From NCBI GenBank assembly GCA_022818135.1, contig JAFMSR010000001.1, forward strand, positions 38,392,358 to 38,456,357: a DNA stretch of 64,000 nt, in the 5' to 3' direction. The position numbers were made by a program, and so were the translations under genes. Source of the DNA: Saxidomus purpurata (taxonomy: Eukaryota; Mollusca; Bivalvia; Venerida; Veneridae). The notes below the pieces were generated by a model, which made no database searches, was not told the DNA's origin, and saw nothing but the letters and a program-made list of their open reading frames with translations. Positions 23,101 through 33,700 of this stretch are shown in pieces (the stretch's first letter is position 1; every line of letters begins with the position of its first letter).

Positions 23101-23127
23101 TTGCTTCAGCAACACGTTGGACAGCAT
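10753..23127 (-). CDS. BTB/POZ protein with giant disordered SUMO-motif tail (2 coding exons)
   Basis: Join, minus strand: 23127-22850 then 17107-10753; 6,633 nt, 2,210 aa. Exon 1 ends in AA|GTGAGT and exon 2 starts after TTACAG with G, restoring a Lys codon. The junction completes one BTB fold (residues about 1-115): CDLELVARDE, FHVHQVVFIAL, LLVEFMYGS, then LVLALGKVDMAYLLEEA. The rest is one uninterrupted 6.36-kb exon, low-complexity and rich in Ser, Thr, Lys, Glu and Asn. It carries SUMO-acceptor-like IKTE (Lys126), VKQE (Lys180), VKVE (Lys254), IKSE (Lys275) and a later VKIE, and basic nuclear-localisation-like runs (KRKRHK, KGRKFKRLKR). Three V[VI]DLT repeats lie at 1736-1777 and a Cys cluster at 1839-1860. 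No zinc-finger array or Kelch repeat. A nuclear, SUMO-linked chromatin or transcription role is inference. BTBD18-like is possible; I do not name it. A TTTTAG just before AACCAGT-ATG suggests a spliced 5' UTR. Confidence 0.85.
11806..11871 (-). other. Cys cluster (possible small zinc site) in the BTB protein
   Basis: Residues 1839-1860 hold the pattern C-x2-C-x4-C-x9-C-x2-C (starting CHVCG, ending CYAC). The two CxxC knuckles could bind one zinc ion, like a zinc ribbon. It stands out because the surrounding 2,000 residues are otherwise low-complexity. Confidence 0.55.
12055..12180 (-). repeat. Three tandem 14-residue SIM-like repeats in the BTB protein
   Basis: VIDLTSTDDQ, VVDLTRTEDQ and VVDLTTTEDQ start at residues 1736, 1750 and 1764, an exact 14-residue (42-bp) period. 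Each has a hydrophobic core followed by Asp/Thr/Ser/Glu, matching the classical SUMO-interaction motif (V/I-V/I-D-L-T). SUMO binding is inferred from the family motif. Confidence 0.8.
12310..12575 (-). repeat. Three degenerate ~29-residue repeats in the BTB protein
   Basis: Within exon 2 three successive segments share R-[GK]-K-x-N-x-E-T-x(3)-S-x-S, then V-T-x-N. The openings are GKQNEETDTASESE, KKQNAETDASCNSK and KRKLNEETGSTSEPE. This shows local internal duplication in a disordered region. Boundaries are approximate. Confidence 0.75.
18437..18911 (+). mobile_element. Partial ACAAGAGCTGTC element
   Basis: Starts ACAAGAGCTGTCAGTAGGAC, whose GCTGTC/GACAGC forms a small stem. Continues with GCCAATAAAACAAAAC as in the copy at 21.1 kb. 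It runs into a fragment of the 147-bp core family and is cut by the next element at about 18912. Confidence 0.5.
18912..19626 (+). mobile_element. Tandem-core element with three ~165-bp units
   Basis: Left end ACAAGAGCTGTCAGTAGACA; right end CCGAATAGTCGAGCTAAAAA. Core units start at 19144, 19309 and 19471 (CTTGATACAGTTACCTCCTC), 165 and 162 bp apart. The ends nearly match those of the 21.1-kb element, but the core is unrelated. TTGACTATT near the left end and AATAGTCGA near the right end are near-inverted repeats. No ORF. Confidence 0.7.
19627..20230 (+). repeat. 147-bp tandem repeat, four units
   Basis: GTAGTTTTCAAGTTATGCTC recurs at 19731, 19878, 20024 and 20172 (periods 147, 146, 148), with AAGGAAAAGTAAC and TCAAGAYAGAGTTATGGTTC between. 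Further copies are at about 18880 and 22390-22630. This is the core of another tandem-core element family. Confidence 0.8.
20428..20855. mobile_element. 428-bp MITE with 8-bp target duplication (hAT-like)
   Basis: Ends TAGGGATGT and ACATCCCTA are inverted, with more diverged inverted sequence inside rich in ATCGATAT. Both sides carry CTTACGAC (20420-20427 and 20856-20863), a perfect 8-bp duplication. An 8-bp duplication with TAGGG-type ends is typical of hAT MITEs. A 79-codon ORF inside is not transposase-like. Confidence 0.85.
21079..22284 (+). mobile_element. Tandem-core element, six 166-bp units plus GACGCC microsatellite
   Basis: Left end ACAAGAGCTGTCCATAAGAC. Core phase points (GTGGTTACTG) are at 21316, 21481, 21647, 21813, 21979 and 22145: five steps of 165-166 bp, almost identical. 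Then a GACGCC repeat (about 22206-22232) and right end CCGAATAGTCGAGCTAAAAA. GCTCGACTATT (left) and AATAGTCGAGC (right) are exact 11-bp inverted repeats. This layout matches bivalve pearl-type or tandem-repeat Helitron-like elements; the class is inferred. Confidence 0.8.
22377..22738 (+). mobile_element. 147-bp-core element, right half
   Basis: One to two units of the 147-bp core, then a CCGACTGCCCGACCGACCG-type microsatellite. It ends in a palindrome of the form ACCCCTGAAA...TTTCGGGGGT followed by ATAAATAG. Lies just 3' (on the + strand) of the BTB exon 1 donor. Confidence 0.6.
22850..23127 (-). CDS. BTB gene exon 1 (most of the BTB domain)
   Basis: 278 nt, residues 1-92 plus two bases. 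The ATG at 23127 begins MLSNVLLKQLNELRLNSILC. It follows a likely acceptor (TTTTAG) by 7 nt, so the start is near the beginning of an exon. Donor AA|GTGAGT. Confidence 0.85.
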
Positions 23128-24285
23128 ACTGGTTCTAAAATTGCAAATTATTCATAGTCTCTGAAATAGTTAAACATGTCTGAAAATATACACATTAAAT
23201 TATTGTTAACAGAACTTTTAAACCTGCTAAAGATGCTTTTTGATACAAAATTTAGAATAAATCACTGTTACAATGTCTGAATGTAAATTGTGTTAAAATT
23301 CCAAGCCTTAGTAATAAGGGTGTCACATTAATTGTATGAATAGTGTTGTTTTGATCAGGTAAAGGCTAAAAGATGAGCACATTTACAAATCTGACAATTG
23401 AAACACTGAAAGATATTTAATTCATTATTTTAGATCAATAGATCAATCCTAGATCTAGTTTTAATACTTGTTTCATTGTAAGTTGGGATTTATCCTAACT
23501 GAAAAAAAAAATCAGCACACATTTTGTATTTGCTATTTTAGTGTTGCTATTTCCCAAAATATAGCACAAAATGCGCAATGTGCAGAAGACTCAGGCTTAC
23601 TACAGCTATGCCCGAGTGCTGTTATAGCCCACTAGTGGGTGAGCCAACGAGCCAACATTGTATAAAAGGTCTGAGTAGACTGAATTGGTGAAAACCGGAA
23701 ACAAGCAGGCTACTAGTCTAGGGAACATGCAGACCTCCACTATGTGTTTGATTGCGGATTGGCTGAAACTGGATGCATATGGGAAAAAGTCTTTTGAAAT
23801 AATCACTTAATGAAAGATCACAAATGAAATGTGAAGGCAAATATCGGTATATAAATTATAATTAAAATATTTGGTATTTGGAAATACTGACTTATTTGGT
23901 CGGTGACCACTAAAACTGCCACGAAAATGGGGGTGGTGTTATTCAGCTCCATATTACTGGCATAAAGTATTGGCTCACATGTATAAATTTTGTCATTTTT
24001 ATTTGACACTAGGATGATTCTAAAAAATAAAACGCATTTCTATAGTCAGTTAGATTTTGGGTAGTCGCATACCTTAAAATGTAATTTATGTCTATGGAAA
24101 TGTATTTAGGCTCCTTATAAATATCAAAATCATATTTAATACAAAACAAAGGTTGTATAAAATGTTAACTCATTTTCCCAAACAATAAACATTCCATCTG
24201 CCATTCTTCACAATTGAAAGACACTTTGGACCCAGTTCTGGAAAGGTGGAAAACTCCCTGTTTACTCTTCATTTATAAACTATAA
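23128..24285. other. BTB gene upstream region
   Basis: AT-rich, no conserved ORF. It should contain the BTB gene's 5' UTR exon(s) and promoter, which I cannot place. Short ORFs at 23606-24009 have no family features. Confidence 0.4.
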
Positions 24286-24293
24286 CTCTGGTC

Positions 24294-25392
24294 CATAGGA
24301 GCTCAAGGTCGGGATTATGCTTTTTCCGGCTATGTTTTGTTATTTTACATTTATTTAAGAACCAAGCTAACAAAATATGATCTTATTTTCCCCGGATCTT
24401 AACTTTCATATTTTACCGCTGAAGTACCCAGTAGACTGAATAAAGAAAAGGAGTGACATCCGCCATGTTATCCAACACAAACTGCTAAGAGTGGCGTCCC
24501 TTTTTTTTTTAAATATTTAATTTTATTTTTTCTGCAACACTCATGGACAGTGTGCTCAGTTTGTTCAAATGGTATGGCAAGATAATAGTCCATGACTGCT
24601 ACATTAAACAAAAATAAACTGTTCCGCCAGTTTTTGAAATTGCCACCACACTATGTTTACATGTATAGGTTCCGGTTCCATGTTGCGTCACACTGGTAGA
24701 CGGAGAACCAGTTTTTGAGGTACGTAACTCTTAGCAGTTTGTGCTGGATAACATGGCGTATGTCACTCCTTTTCTTTATTCAGTCTACTGGGTAAAATAT
24801 GAAAGTTAAGATCCGGGGAAAATAAGATCATATTTTGTTAGCTTGGTTCTTGAATAAATGTAAAAAAGAAAGGGAGGACAATTAACAGGCCGAAAATTAA
24901 TTTAAAAAATAAAAAAAAACAAGTACAAAGAGACAGAAAAATAACAATTTTAAAACCCCAAATATAACCTACGCAAAGTAAAACATGAAACAGGATTTCA
25001 AATCCTTCCTGACCTGAGCCAGCCATGCAACATTCCCATCTTTTGAAACATTTGTCAAGTTTCATCAAAATTCTTCAAAGGGTTGAAGAGTACAGAGGGA
25101 CAGGATTTTCAAGTAATGCACGTGACCTTGCCTTGGGCCAGCCATGCGGAACATGCGTTCTGCCGTCATCTGATGTGGTAAACATTTGTCTGAAGTTTCA
25201 TCAAAATTCTTCAAAGGGTTGAAGAGTTACAGAGCGGACACAATTTGGTTTGAGGCGCCCGCCCATGCCGCCCTCCGCCCATCCGCCCTCCGCCCGCCAT
25301 ACCCCATCAAAACCAGGATTTTCAAAATTGAAAACCTGGTTAATAACAAAACATAGCCGGAAAAAGCATAATCCCGACCTCGAGCTCCTATG
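24294..25392. mobile_element. 1.1-kb foldback element with ~200-bp arms and 8-bp target duplication
   Basis: Left end CATAGGAGCTCAAGGTCGGG at 24294; the right end is its inverse with one change, ending CTATG at 25392. CTCTGGTC flanks both sides (24286-24293, 25393-25400). Arms extend from 24294 to about 24495 and from about 24725 to 25392; the right arm is split by a nested insert at about 24866-25343. No transposase. Long arms with an 8-bp duplication fit a Mutator-like or hAT-like foldback; superfamily unassigned. Confidence 0.8.
24866..25343 (+). mobile_element. Tandem-core element nested in the foldback arm
   Basis: Interrupts the right arm between GTAAAA and TAACAAAAC, which are contiguous in the other arm. 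It has two core units of about 136 bp (TCATCAAAATTCTTCAAAGG at about 25061 and 25197) and a CCGCCCTCCGCCC microsatellite. It ends in an imperfect palindrome between AACCAGG and CCTGGTT. Target duplication unclear. Confidence 0.7.
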
Positions 25393-25419
25393 CTCTGGTC
25401 AAGTTTTATAGTGAATGAA

Positions 25420-25960
25420 ATGAATGATCACTGTGACCTTGATTTTTAATGCAATGACATCAAAATCGATTGGCATTCATGACTAATATCCGTAGTATGA
25501 GTTTGAGACCTATTAGTCGGAGCCTTGTCAAGTTATTAAGCTGTTTTTTCTACATGCAAGATCACTGTGACCTTGAACTTTGACCCAGAGACCTCACAAA
25601 CCAATGTTGTTGATCTACTAGCCATTGCCAATATTCCTATGTCATTTCAAATTTGAGACCTATGAGTCAAAGTATTGTCAAGTTATTGAACAGAAATATT
25701 CTATTGCAACATCACTGTGACCTTGACTTTTGACTTCAAAATCAGAAAGATTAATTTACTAGCCATGGTTAATGTGCCTACCAAGGTTGAGACCTGTGAG
25801 TCAAAGCGAGCAGAAATATTTTGATGTAAGGTCATTGTGACCTTGACCTTTGCCCAAGTGACCTCAAAATCACCAGGGTTAATCTACTAGCCATCTCCAT
25901 TGTCATGTCCTTACCAGGTTTGAGACCTGTAGATTAAAGCCTTTTCAAGTTGGTATTTTG
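25420..25960 (+). repeat. GTGACCTTGACC tandem repeat, four units
   Basis: TGTGACCTTGA recurs at 25432, 25566, 25716 and 25836 with GAGACCT and CAAGTTATT between. Same family in spirit as at 9.3, 10.1 and 63.5 kb, but with different spacers. Confidence 0.7.
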
Positions 25961-26502
25961 TGAAAATTACAGGGCAGTTCTGCAGTGGGCTGGCCATGTG
26001 TTGGTGAAACTTCAGAGACAGACTCACAGTCACTGTGCAGTAAACTGGTAAAATGGGTTAAACGAGTCGAATGTCTTTTTGTTCACTAAAAATTCTTTCA
26101 GCTTGTAGCATATCAGTTTGATCATACCTTTAGCAGGCTTGTTTAGCAGTTCTGGGTCAGACTTGTCTTATTTGCATTCAACAATCTAATATTTGGTATC
26201 TTCCATATTTGTCATAAAATGTTGTTGTTAATAAAGCCAAACACTTTCTAAAACTCGCCTTTTCATTGGATTACAATAATATGGAAGCCAATCAAAATTC
26301 ACGTTACAAACTTCCGTTCGTTGCCATTTGACCTGAATTTCTGAATGACTAGAGAATGGATATGACCTATGCCCCTTTCTTCAATTCCTGTACCGCTAAC
26401 ATGTGTGTTATATGCATTCTGCTCAACATACTGTAGAGTTAAAACTCACTTTTTGTCTATTTCATTTTGTCCATAATGTAAAAGTGCGGCTCGTTCAATG
26501 AA

Positions 26503-26572
26503 CCAATGAAATTCTATCTTTCTGACGGCGTAAACCAATTGTATATTTTGACACATCACGTATCCGACCAAT
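26503..26572 (+). promoter_or_regulatory. CGRRF1: Three CCAAT boxes upstream of CGRRF1
   Basis: CCAAT occurs at 26503, 26535 and 26568, that is 174, 142 and 109 nt before the CGRRF1 ATG, all on the + strand. Clustered CCAAT boxes at this distance are typical of NF-Y-driven TATA-less promoters. Role inferred. Confidence 0.45.
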
Positions 26573-26676
26573 AGAAATAAGTGTAAAAACCAAATGTTGG
26601 TCACGCGCATATCACGAAGAGTCAAGCACCTGTTTGATGCAGATGAGTCCAGTGACTCTTCACAAAGGAGAATTTC

Positions 26677-26807
26677 ATGTCAGATCAGTTGATCAAAATG
26701 TCAGATGAAATTTCAATAACTCTCACTTTGTTTGCGAACTACACCAATTTTTATTCGATACTAAGTGTTCTGCTTTGCTTTTTTGTTATGGTAGTATTCA
26801 TACTAAG
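26677..26807 (+). CDS. CGRRF1: CGRRF1 exon 1 (membrane segment)
   Basis: 43 codons plus two bases; donor CTAAG|GTAAGT. Easily missed because it is short and 5 kb from the next exon. The split codon AG|G rebuilds Arg44 with exon 2, and the hydrophobic stretch sits where the family has its membrane segment. Confidence 0.85.
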
Positions 26808-29800
26808 GTAAGTTATCAGACTGACATATTTTGCACGTCAAAAAGAAACTTTGCCCCTACCCTACCTAGAATTTTTGGGCCTGAAACCGTAAACACAGAT
26901 TGTTTTCCCTAATGTTATACAGTACAGTAATTTGCAAGAACTAGCCTAATTAGTTTGGCGTTTCAACAGATCAGATGCTTTTTAACTGTCACACTCTACG
27001 CTTAATTTCAACAGTGTGCTCCATATCAGGTCGGCAGACGTCACTTCCGTAGTTACCAATTATCCGCCATATTGCCGAGGTGAAAACAAGCACCTGGCAA
27101 CCGCATAGTTCAAATAGGGAGTAAGCTTTAAGATAGTCTTATTTTTCAGCCCAGACAAAATTTAGACGAAAACAAACCATTTCATACATATTTTTACTTA
27201 TTTCAATGTCTTAGCGAGTTTGTCAGATATTTCTTTTAAAAAATTCTTAAAATGAGTGTTAAATGACGGTCGGGTGAAATATCATGCACTACAAGAAAAG
27301 ATAGAAAAGTATTTTTAATTCGGCCTATGTAAAAGATCTATATGTTTTAATTATTTTCTTTAAATTTCTTATATTAAGATAAATAATTATTTGTTACAAA
27401 CTTGTCCTGATTTGATATAGATTTCCAAAGTACACAACTTTTCCGTATATGTCTAGATCTAACTAAAATCAGGTCGAAACACATCATTAGGTATTACGAG
27501 AATGTTAGTTGAAAATTTGTCACAAAAATGTATTTTATTACAGGACCGTATGATATTATTAAATACACAGATTTTTTTTAGATCTTGTCTTTATAAAGGG
27601 CTGGCATTTATATTCAAAATAATTTTAAAAAATCACGTAATTAAAGTTAAGGCCCTATATTGAATCAATGTGAAACAGATACATATACTAAAAGTCACTT
27701 ACATGGAACGGAACACTTATAGCTATCCTTAAAATCCATTCAATAAAATCAAACAACACAAACAATATCTCATTTTACAACGTTGCCATGGTTAATTGAT
27801 GGAATTTTGTGGATCTAGCCCAAGGCATAAGTCACAACAAAGGATGCGATATGATTTGTTGTTAATTGGCCCCCCTGCCAGTAATCTCACTTGTCACACA
27901 TCATTGCATATGCACACTGGTCAATTGCATTTGATAATTACATAACAATTTGCAGAGTGCCCAATCTAAATTACGCAACTTTTTTTATTGTGAACGATCG
28001 ATCTAACATATGAATTTATTTATCAGTGACAAAACGAACCATATATTTAATGAATGATAGACCTATATAGCGTTTATACACATACGTTATTTGACACTTA
28101 CCTTGAGGTTACATTTATAACGTATGATCAAGTCTGCATTTAAAATTATTTAATCATCTTACATATATAAAACTTGGTAAAAAATAATTCAGCAAATGAA
28201 AGTTTCAAGCAACCTTACAAATATTCGGAAAATACTTATTTTTGGCTGTTGATGACAAATTTTATGTACTCCGATGAAATGTTTTTCTATAAGGAAATTA
28301 GACACGTACATGTATTTAGGTAGATATCGTGATTTCAATTATAATGAGATTTACGTCCAACATTTTGTTTACAACTAATAAAATCGAGAAAACTATTTTG
28401 ATTTACGATCTTAAGGTAGATCGCCTTATACTAGATTCTAATTCTTTAATATACCCACAAGAAAAAGTTTCATAAAAACCTTCGATAACATGCTTGTGAA
28501 TTTCTTCCTCATTTTAGAAAGTAATTAAATGGAGCATTTGTGTTCTTTTTTCGGAGGCAAGTTTTAATCGTCATAAGGGAACAAATATCGTCCATAATTG
28601 AATAATTTGTAAGTCATGTGCATGCGGCGTAGACCTTCGTACATTTCTAACACATTTAAGAATGAAAAACATATTTTCCTTTTGATAAAAACAAACAGAA
28701 ACAGAAGTCGGTGTCATTTGCAATAAAAAAACGTCATAACTGCTGCATTTTTATTCTTTAATCAAATAGTTTTATAACATTACACGGACTTTGCTCTATA
28801 CGCTATTAACAAGATGGCGGTTGTTTTCACCTCGGACAGCGTGCTATGTCTGGAGCAGGTGCGCGGAGCGGGAGCGGTAAATGCCCGGATGTCCGACCTG
28901 ATCAATAAGGCCACTACTTTTATATTTCTTGGTTTACAAAACCGCGAACGTATTTTTCCTAAAATGGAAAAAAATAAAAATACGATTCGCCTTTTATTTT
29001 TCCCGATGGATTTTTACAGGGATACAAAAAAATCGCATGTTTTGTCTTATTTAGAAAAGCGAAAACAAACTAGTTTTGGTATAATTACATCACAAAAAGG
29101 CATGGGGGGGCAGTCGCCGATGTAATATTCTTATCGCGGTAACTATAGATCCGTGCCGCTCACGAGTATCAAAGCGTAAGTGTGTTGTTTAATATAATTG
29201 TTTCAAAAAGTATAAGTTATTTTTAGCACAAGCTATAATATTAATCAGGATTCATATATTTATTCCCGTTAAAAATTTGAATTAATTGGTCAATTTTTAT
29301 TCTCCACTTGGCATTTGTCACTCGCGGTAGGTGGGGAAAATACGAGCTGTCAAGGATGACAAAACTAACCCAGTCAATTCTAAAATTGTTTGCAATGTGG
29401 CATCACTGACTGAGAATTGTTTGTTAATTTATGAAATGATAAAATTATTTAACACTCTAAAATACGCGGAGAAACGCTGAGTAGAGCAATAATCGTTGTT
29501 TTTGTAACCCGCTCTACTCTCCACGTTTTTTTGCATATTTCTCTTAATGAATTACGGTTTACGGTGAAATAAGGTAACAAAAAACGGTAAAATATTTTTA
29601 AAAATCGGTAAAACCGGGACTGCAAAATACGTCATACATAGAAAGGAAAATCAGTAAAATTAAGCTCATTTTTTCGTTGAAATTTGTGGTACTTTTGGCC
29701 CCAAAAATGGACATACAGACCCCTCATAGACTTTAAATCCATTTTATTCTCCTAGAGTGCAAAACACATGGTTTTCCGGGGCTCCGCCCTTGGTCCCCAC

Positions 29801-30758
29801 ACAGGGAGCATTGCCCCTTGACCCCAATGGGGGCCTATAGGGGGGGCGCCCCCCAGCCCCCTGTCTTCACAAATAATTTACTCCCTTACGCCTAATCACA
29901 CCCATGTGAATGCGAAAAGTATTTCTCAATCAATTTTTAAAAAAGTTTCAACTGTTTTTATTCAAATCAAAAGCGGGCCGTTATAAAGAGAAATCACAGC
30001 GTTTCAGCGTGTCCGCTTTGGTTGTCATTTATTGTTAAAGCCGATTTTTTCCCAGTAAAAATTTCCTCCAACTGTTGCCGAAAATAAAATAATGTTTTCT
30101 GCAACTTCGCTTAATCTTAAAGGTTACAAAAAGATAAAGGGGGGCGCAGAGGTGTCACAAGATCAAAGGAAGGGGGGGGGGCGGGGCGGGCGTCGCTTGA
30201 TCTTGGTAAAAGCACGTGGCATTAAAAGAAGGGCGACCGATATATTTTTGACAGTTTGAGACATGTACAAGTAGCTCAAGGCGATAGTCGATCATTTTGG
30301 ATTATAAAAATACTATTTGGGAATAAATAATGTTATGAGTAAGTTTTTTTGGGTGATACAATATATTTAACACGCTATATAAATGTGGCGGTCAGCGGAG
30401 GTCAGGATATATTTTTGAATACAACACACAGACAATTCATGTGTATACAAATTTCTACCGATTATAATCAATTTAAATTTAATAATAATTAATTTAAATT
30501 TAATTTTCTGTAAACCCACTTGAAGTGCCGCGATTTTTCCCGACTCCCCCCGAAGGTTACGCGGTATTTCTCCGTTCTCGAACTTTGGACCAAAAACATC
30601 CCACTATCAAGCATATACAACCTCTCTTAAACAAAGGTTTTGGGAATAATTGTGCAAATCGCATGCCATAGCGGCACACATCAAAGCTGTCAATTTAGTT
30701 TCAGATGACATTAAATTTAGTTGTTTGCTTTTTTGGGTGATGGAAAAAGGTCTTGTAG

Positions 30759-30792
<34 letters not shown>

Positions 30793-33700
30793 CGACCGGC
30801 CAATGGGCACTTTTCAAAAAAATTCTTGTAAACCAAGAAATAAAAAAGTAGTGGCCTAATAGGTGGAAAGTGTACAAGTTTTAATATTAGGTACAACTGG
30901 CGCATAATACATAATAAACATATTTCAAATAACAATTTTCCGCTCTAAAATGAAGAATTAAATAATTACAGTCATTGTACGTCTTTAAATGAAAACCTAA
31001 GATTTTATGAAGAATCTCACCACTTTATTAAAATCTGAATGTTGAAACCTAAACATGCAAGTTTACATATACGGCATAATGTGCTGTTTATTTTCATATT
31101 TCACAGGTATGTTTATAGGTAAACTTTACTTGGAATTGAGTTAGTATCATTTTTAAACTTAATCCTAATCCTATCATGTTAAATCATAAATACATTTAAA
31201 TATTGGATTTTATTGCGTTTTTAAGTGCCCAACAAAATTTCGTTGGGGATGTATTCCCAGCTATGTGCACATCAAAGTGGACAGCTGTAAAATGTCGACC
31301 TGTAAAATTGGTTTGCCTTCGAAGTGGAAATAGTGACTAAATCTCTCCAATATGCTATAAACCCTTTTTCCTGATTTTTCACAAATTTATGTCGGTGTAC
31401 TTTTTGATTTATTCTACAAACATGTTAAAAAAATCACATTCTTACAAATGAAAATTTTAACAAATCAACATCTCTTAAAAACAAATATGGTAGAGGGTCA
31501 TATTCCATGTTTGAAATAATTTTAAAATCGGACAAGTATTCTCTTATATAATACTTTAATACCATTTTCTTCGCATAGCTCCATCATCAGTTACTGTAAT
31601 CAACCTTTTATAACTTACATGCAAAGGTGTGTCATATATATCCTACAGCTCAAACACAGATGTGATGAACATTCAATGAGAACTGAAGGCAATATTGTTT
31701 GAAAAGAATGACTGATTCCAGTCTATGAATTGCTTGTATTAGTTATTCAGGTGATAAGTTAACATACACTGCATTTATATTGCATTTATCTTGCAGGTTG
31801 AATGGTGAGAACTTTTTGTCATCGTCAGCCACCCACTATCCAGTTGTACAGGAGCAGTCTATGGTTAGCCTTCTCAATCCATTCTGTGTTCAATTGGACA
31901 CCTCAAAATGCACCTCACTTAAAGGTATATATCTGTACAATGCATCAGTGATTTGTACATCATAGTTCTTATTTTCTTTCTTTCGCAGCTTACCAGTACG
32001 TTAATTACAGTCATGCTATTAAACCCAAAATTCTGTGCAAGCTAAAGTCTTTAAATAACGGATGAATGTGAATAGTATGATATGCTCTTGGGGAGTCTAC
32101 TCTGGACCCCTGAAAATTTGCTTTCCTCCTATAAGGGGACCAATTAACATTTCATACAAAGTGTATAGGCTTTCGTAATAGTGATAATGTTTTCTGGACT
32201 AGGACTACCAAGGTCAAGATGTTGGATCTAGCTTTGCAAGACTTACATGTTCTTGCTCACACATTAGAAAAGTGTCATTTTAGGACCCTTGAATGTTAAA
32301 AAGTTCTTTTGATTTTTTTAACATTCAAGGCTAGAAAATGTATACAGTGATGGGTAGTGTAGCGAGTAGTTTAAGGTATTGAATGAGTGGAGCATCGTAC
32401 CTACGTTCATAATAAAATAGCAGCCTTAACAAACAGCACTGACAAACTTTTCAGCTAAAATTCTTAACTTTCTCGGGACTGCAAATCCTATCTACACAGA
32501 AATAATAGACTCTCAGCCTAGGTAGTAAGTGAGATGGTAGGTGATCACCAGATTTGACAAGTTGTGTTTTTTTTTCAGTGTTCTCTGGTTCCCTCCCACA
32601 GTGCAGACATATGCCACATCTATGCAGTTGGTTCAAAAGCTCACAGTCATTAGCTTATGTTTGTTGCTTGACTGCATATAAAGGTGATTAATATTATTTG
32701 ATAGATCTTTATGCTTTAGTATATTTATAAACTTATTTTATATTTTTCAGATGGATTGCATTTAAGTTTGTCAATGAAGAAGAGTTCCAAGGTAAAGCTT
32801 CTGTGGGGAGTTGATATATGCACATTCCAGAAAGAGCTACAATTGTCCTCATCACAGATTTCTGATAGGTTTAGTGACAACAAATTCTTTGAAGAGAAAT
32901 TCCAGCATTGTGTAGACTGTGGAATGTATCCTTTTATAATATAATGTTTAGACATCTGTTTAACATATGACCCCTTTCAAAGGTTACTGTTCTGTAAACC
33001 TTTAACATCAGACATTTTGTTTGATTTTTTAATGAAGACGATGATTTCTCTTCACGAAAGGTTTCATTTACTTGAACCGTGGTGAGACTGGCTTTTACAA
33101 TTGACAAAAGCAAATATTCAATTTGATCTAAACTCAAACACACCTTACACTCTAATGATTGTTTTCTGTTAAACAATTGTTTTTATCCTAAAGAAGAACT
33201 TGTATTTGCTCATACACAAAAAGAGAACATAAGTTCTTCTACCTCACAGTTTTCTTTATTGCATCAAATAATAAAAATTCCCAACTAAATGCGATAGCCA
33301 AAATTGTTTTGTCTTATTTGGGCAATGCAATGTATTATTTTCTTTTTTGAGATGGGAATAAAAGGGTTGATAAATGCATCTGTGTGCCAAGTAGGTAAAT
33401 GTACACAATGTACTGACTGATCTGATTTATACAAATGATGATTTTGTCGCTTTATTGTTTATTCTTCTGTAATAAATAAAACAGTTTTTCTAAGCACAAA
33501 ATATAGATCTTGTTTACAGTACATTTTTTATTAAGAAGGCAAGTGATATCCTTAACCATACTGTAAGAATGAAAGAAGAAGATGGTGTGAGATATTTACA
33601 TTTCAAGAGTCCCAGTGAGCTCAGTGAACAGTTGCTAGGGGAACCACCTAGAATGCTATATCCTGTTGTTGTTGTTTGTCTGCTGGAAGACTGTGATAGA

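Larger units (their letters stand above)
26808..31796 (+). other. CGRRF1 intron 1
   Basis: 5 kb, mostly unique AT-rich DNA. Notable contents: CRE/ETS/YY1-like motifs at 27030-27070, a second YY1-like site at 28812, a GC-rich palindromic block at 29770-29870, a G-run at 30170-30190 and a 32-T tract. An ORF of 103 codons at 28814 starts ATGGCGG but resembles no family. Confidence 0.6.

Noticed and set aside
28814..29125. 103-codon + strand ORF starting ATGGCGG in CGRRF1 intron 1
   Set aside because: No recognisable domain. The ATG coincides with a YY1-like motif and the 3' half is AT-driven. Kept only as part of a regulatory observation.
30607..30935. Poly-Lys and poly-Phe ORFs
   Set aside because: Produced by translating the 32-T homopolymer.
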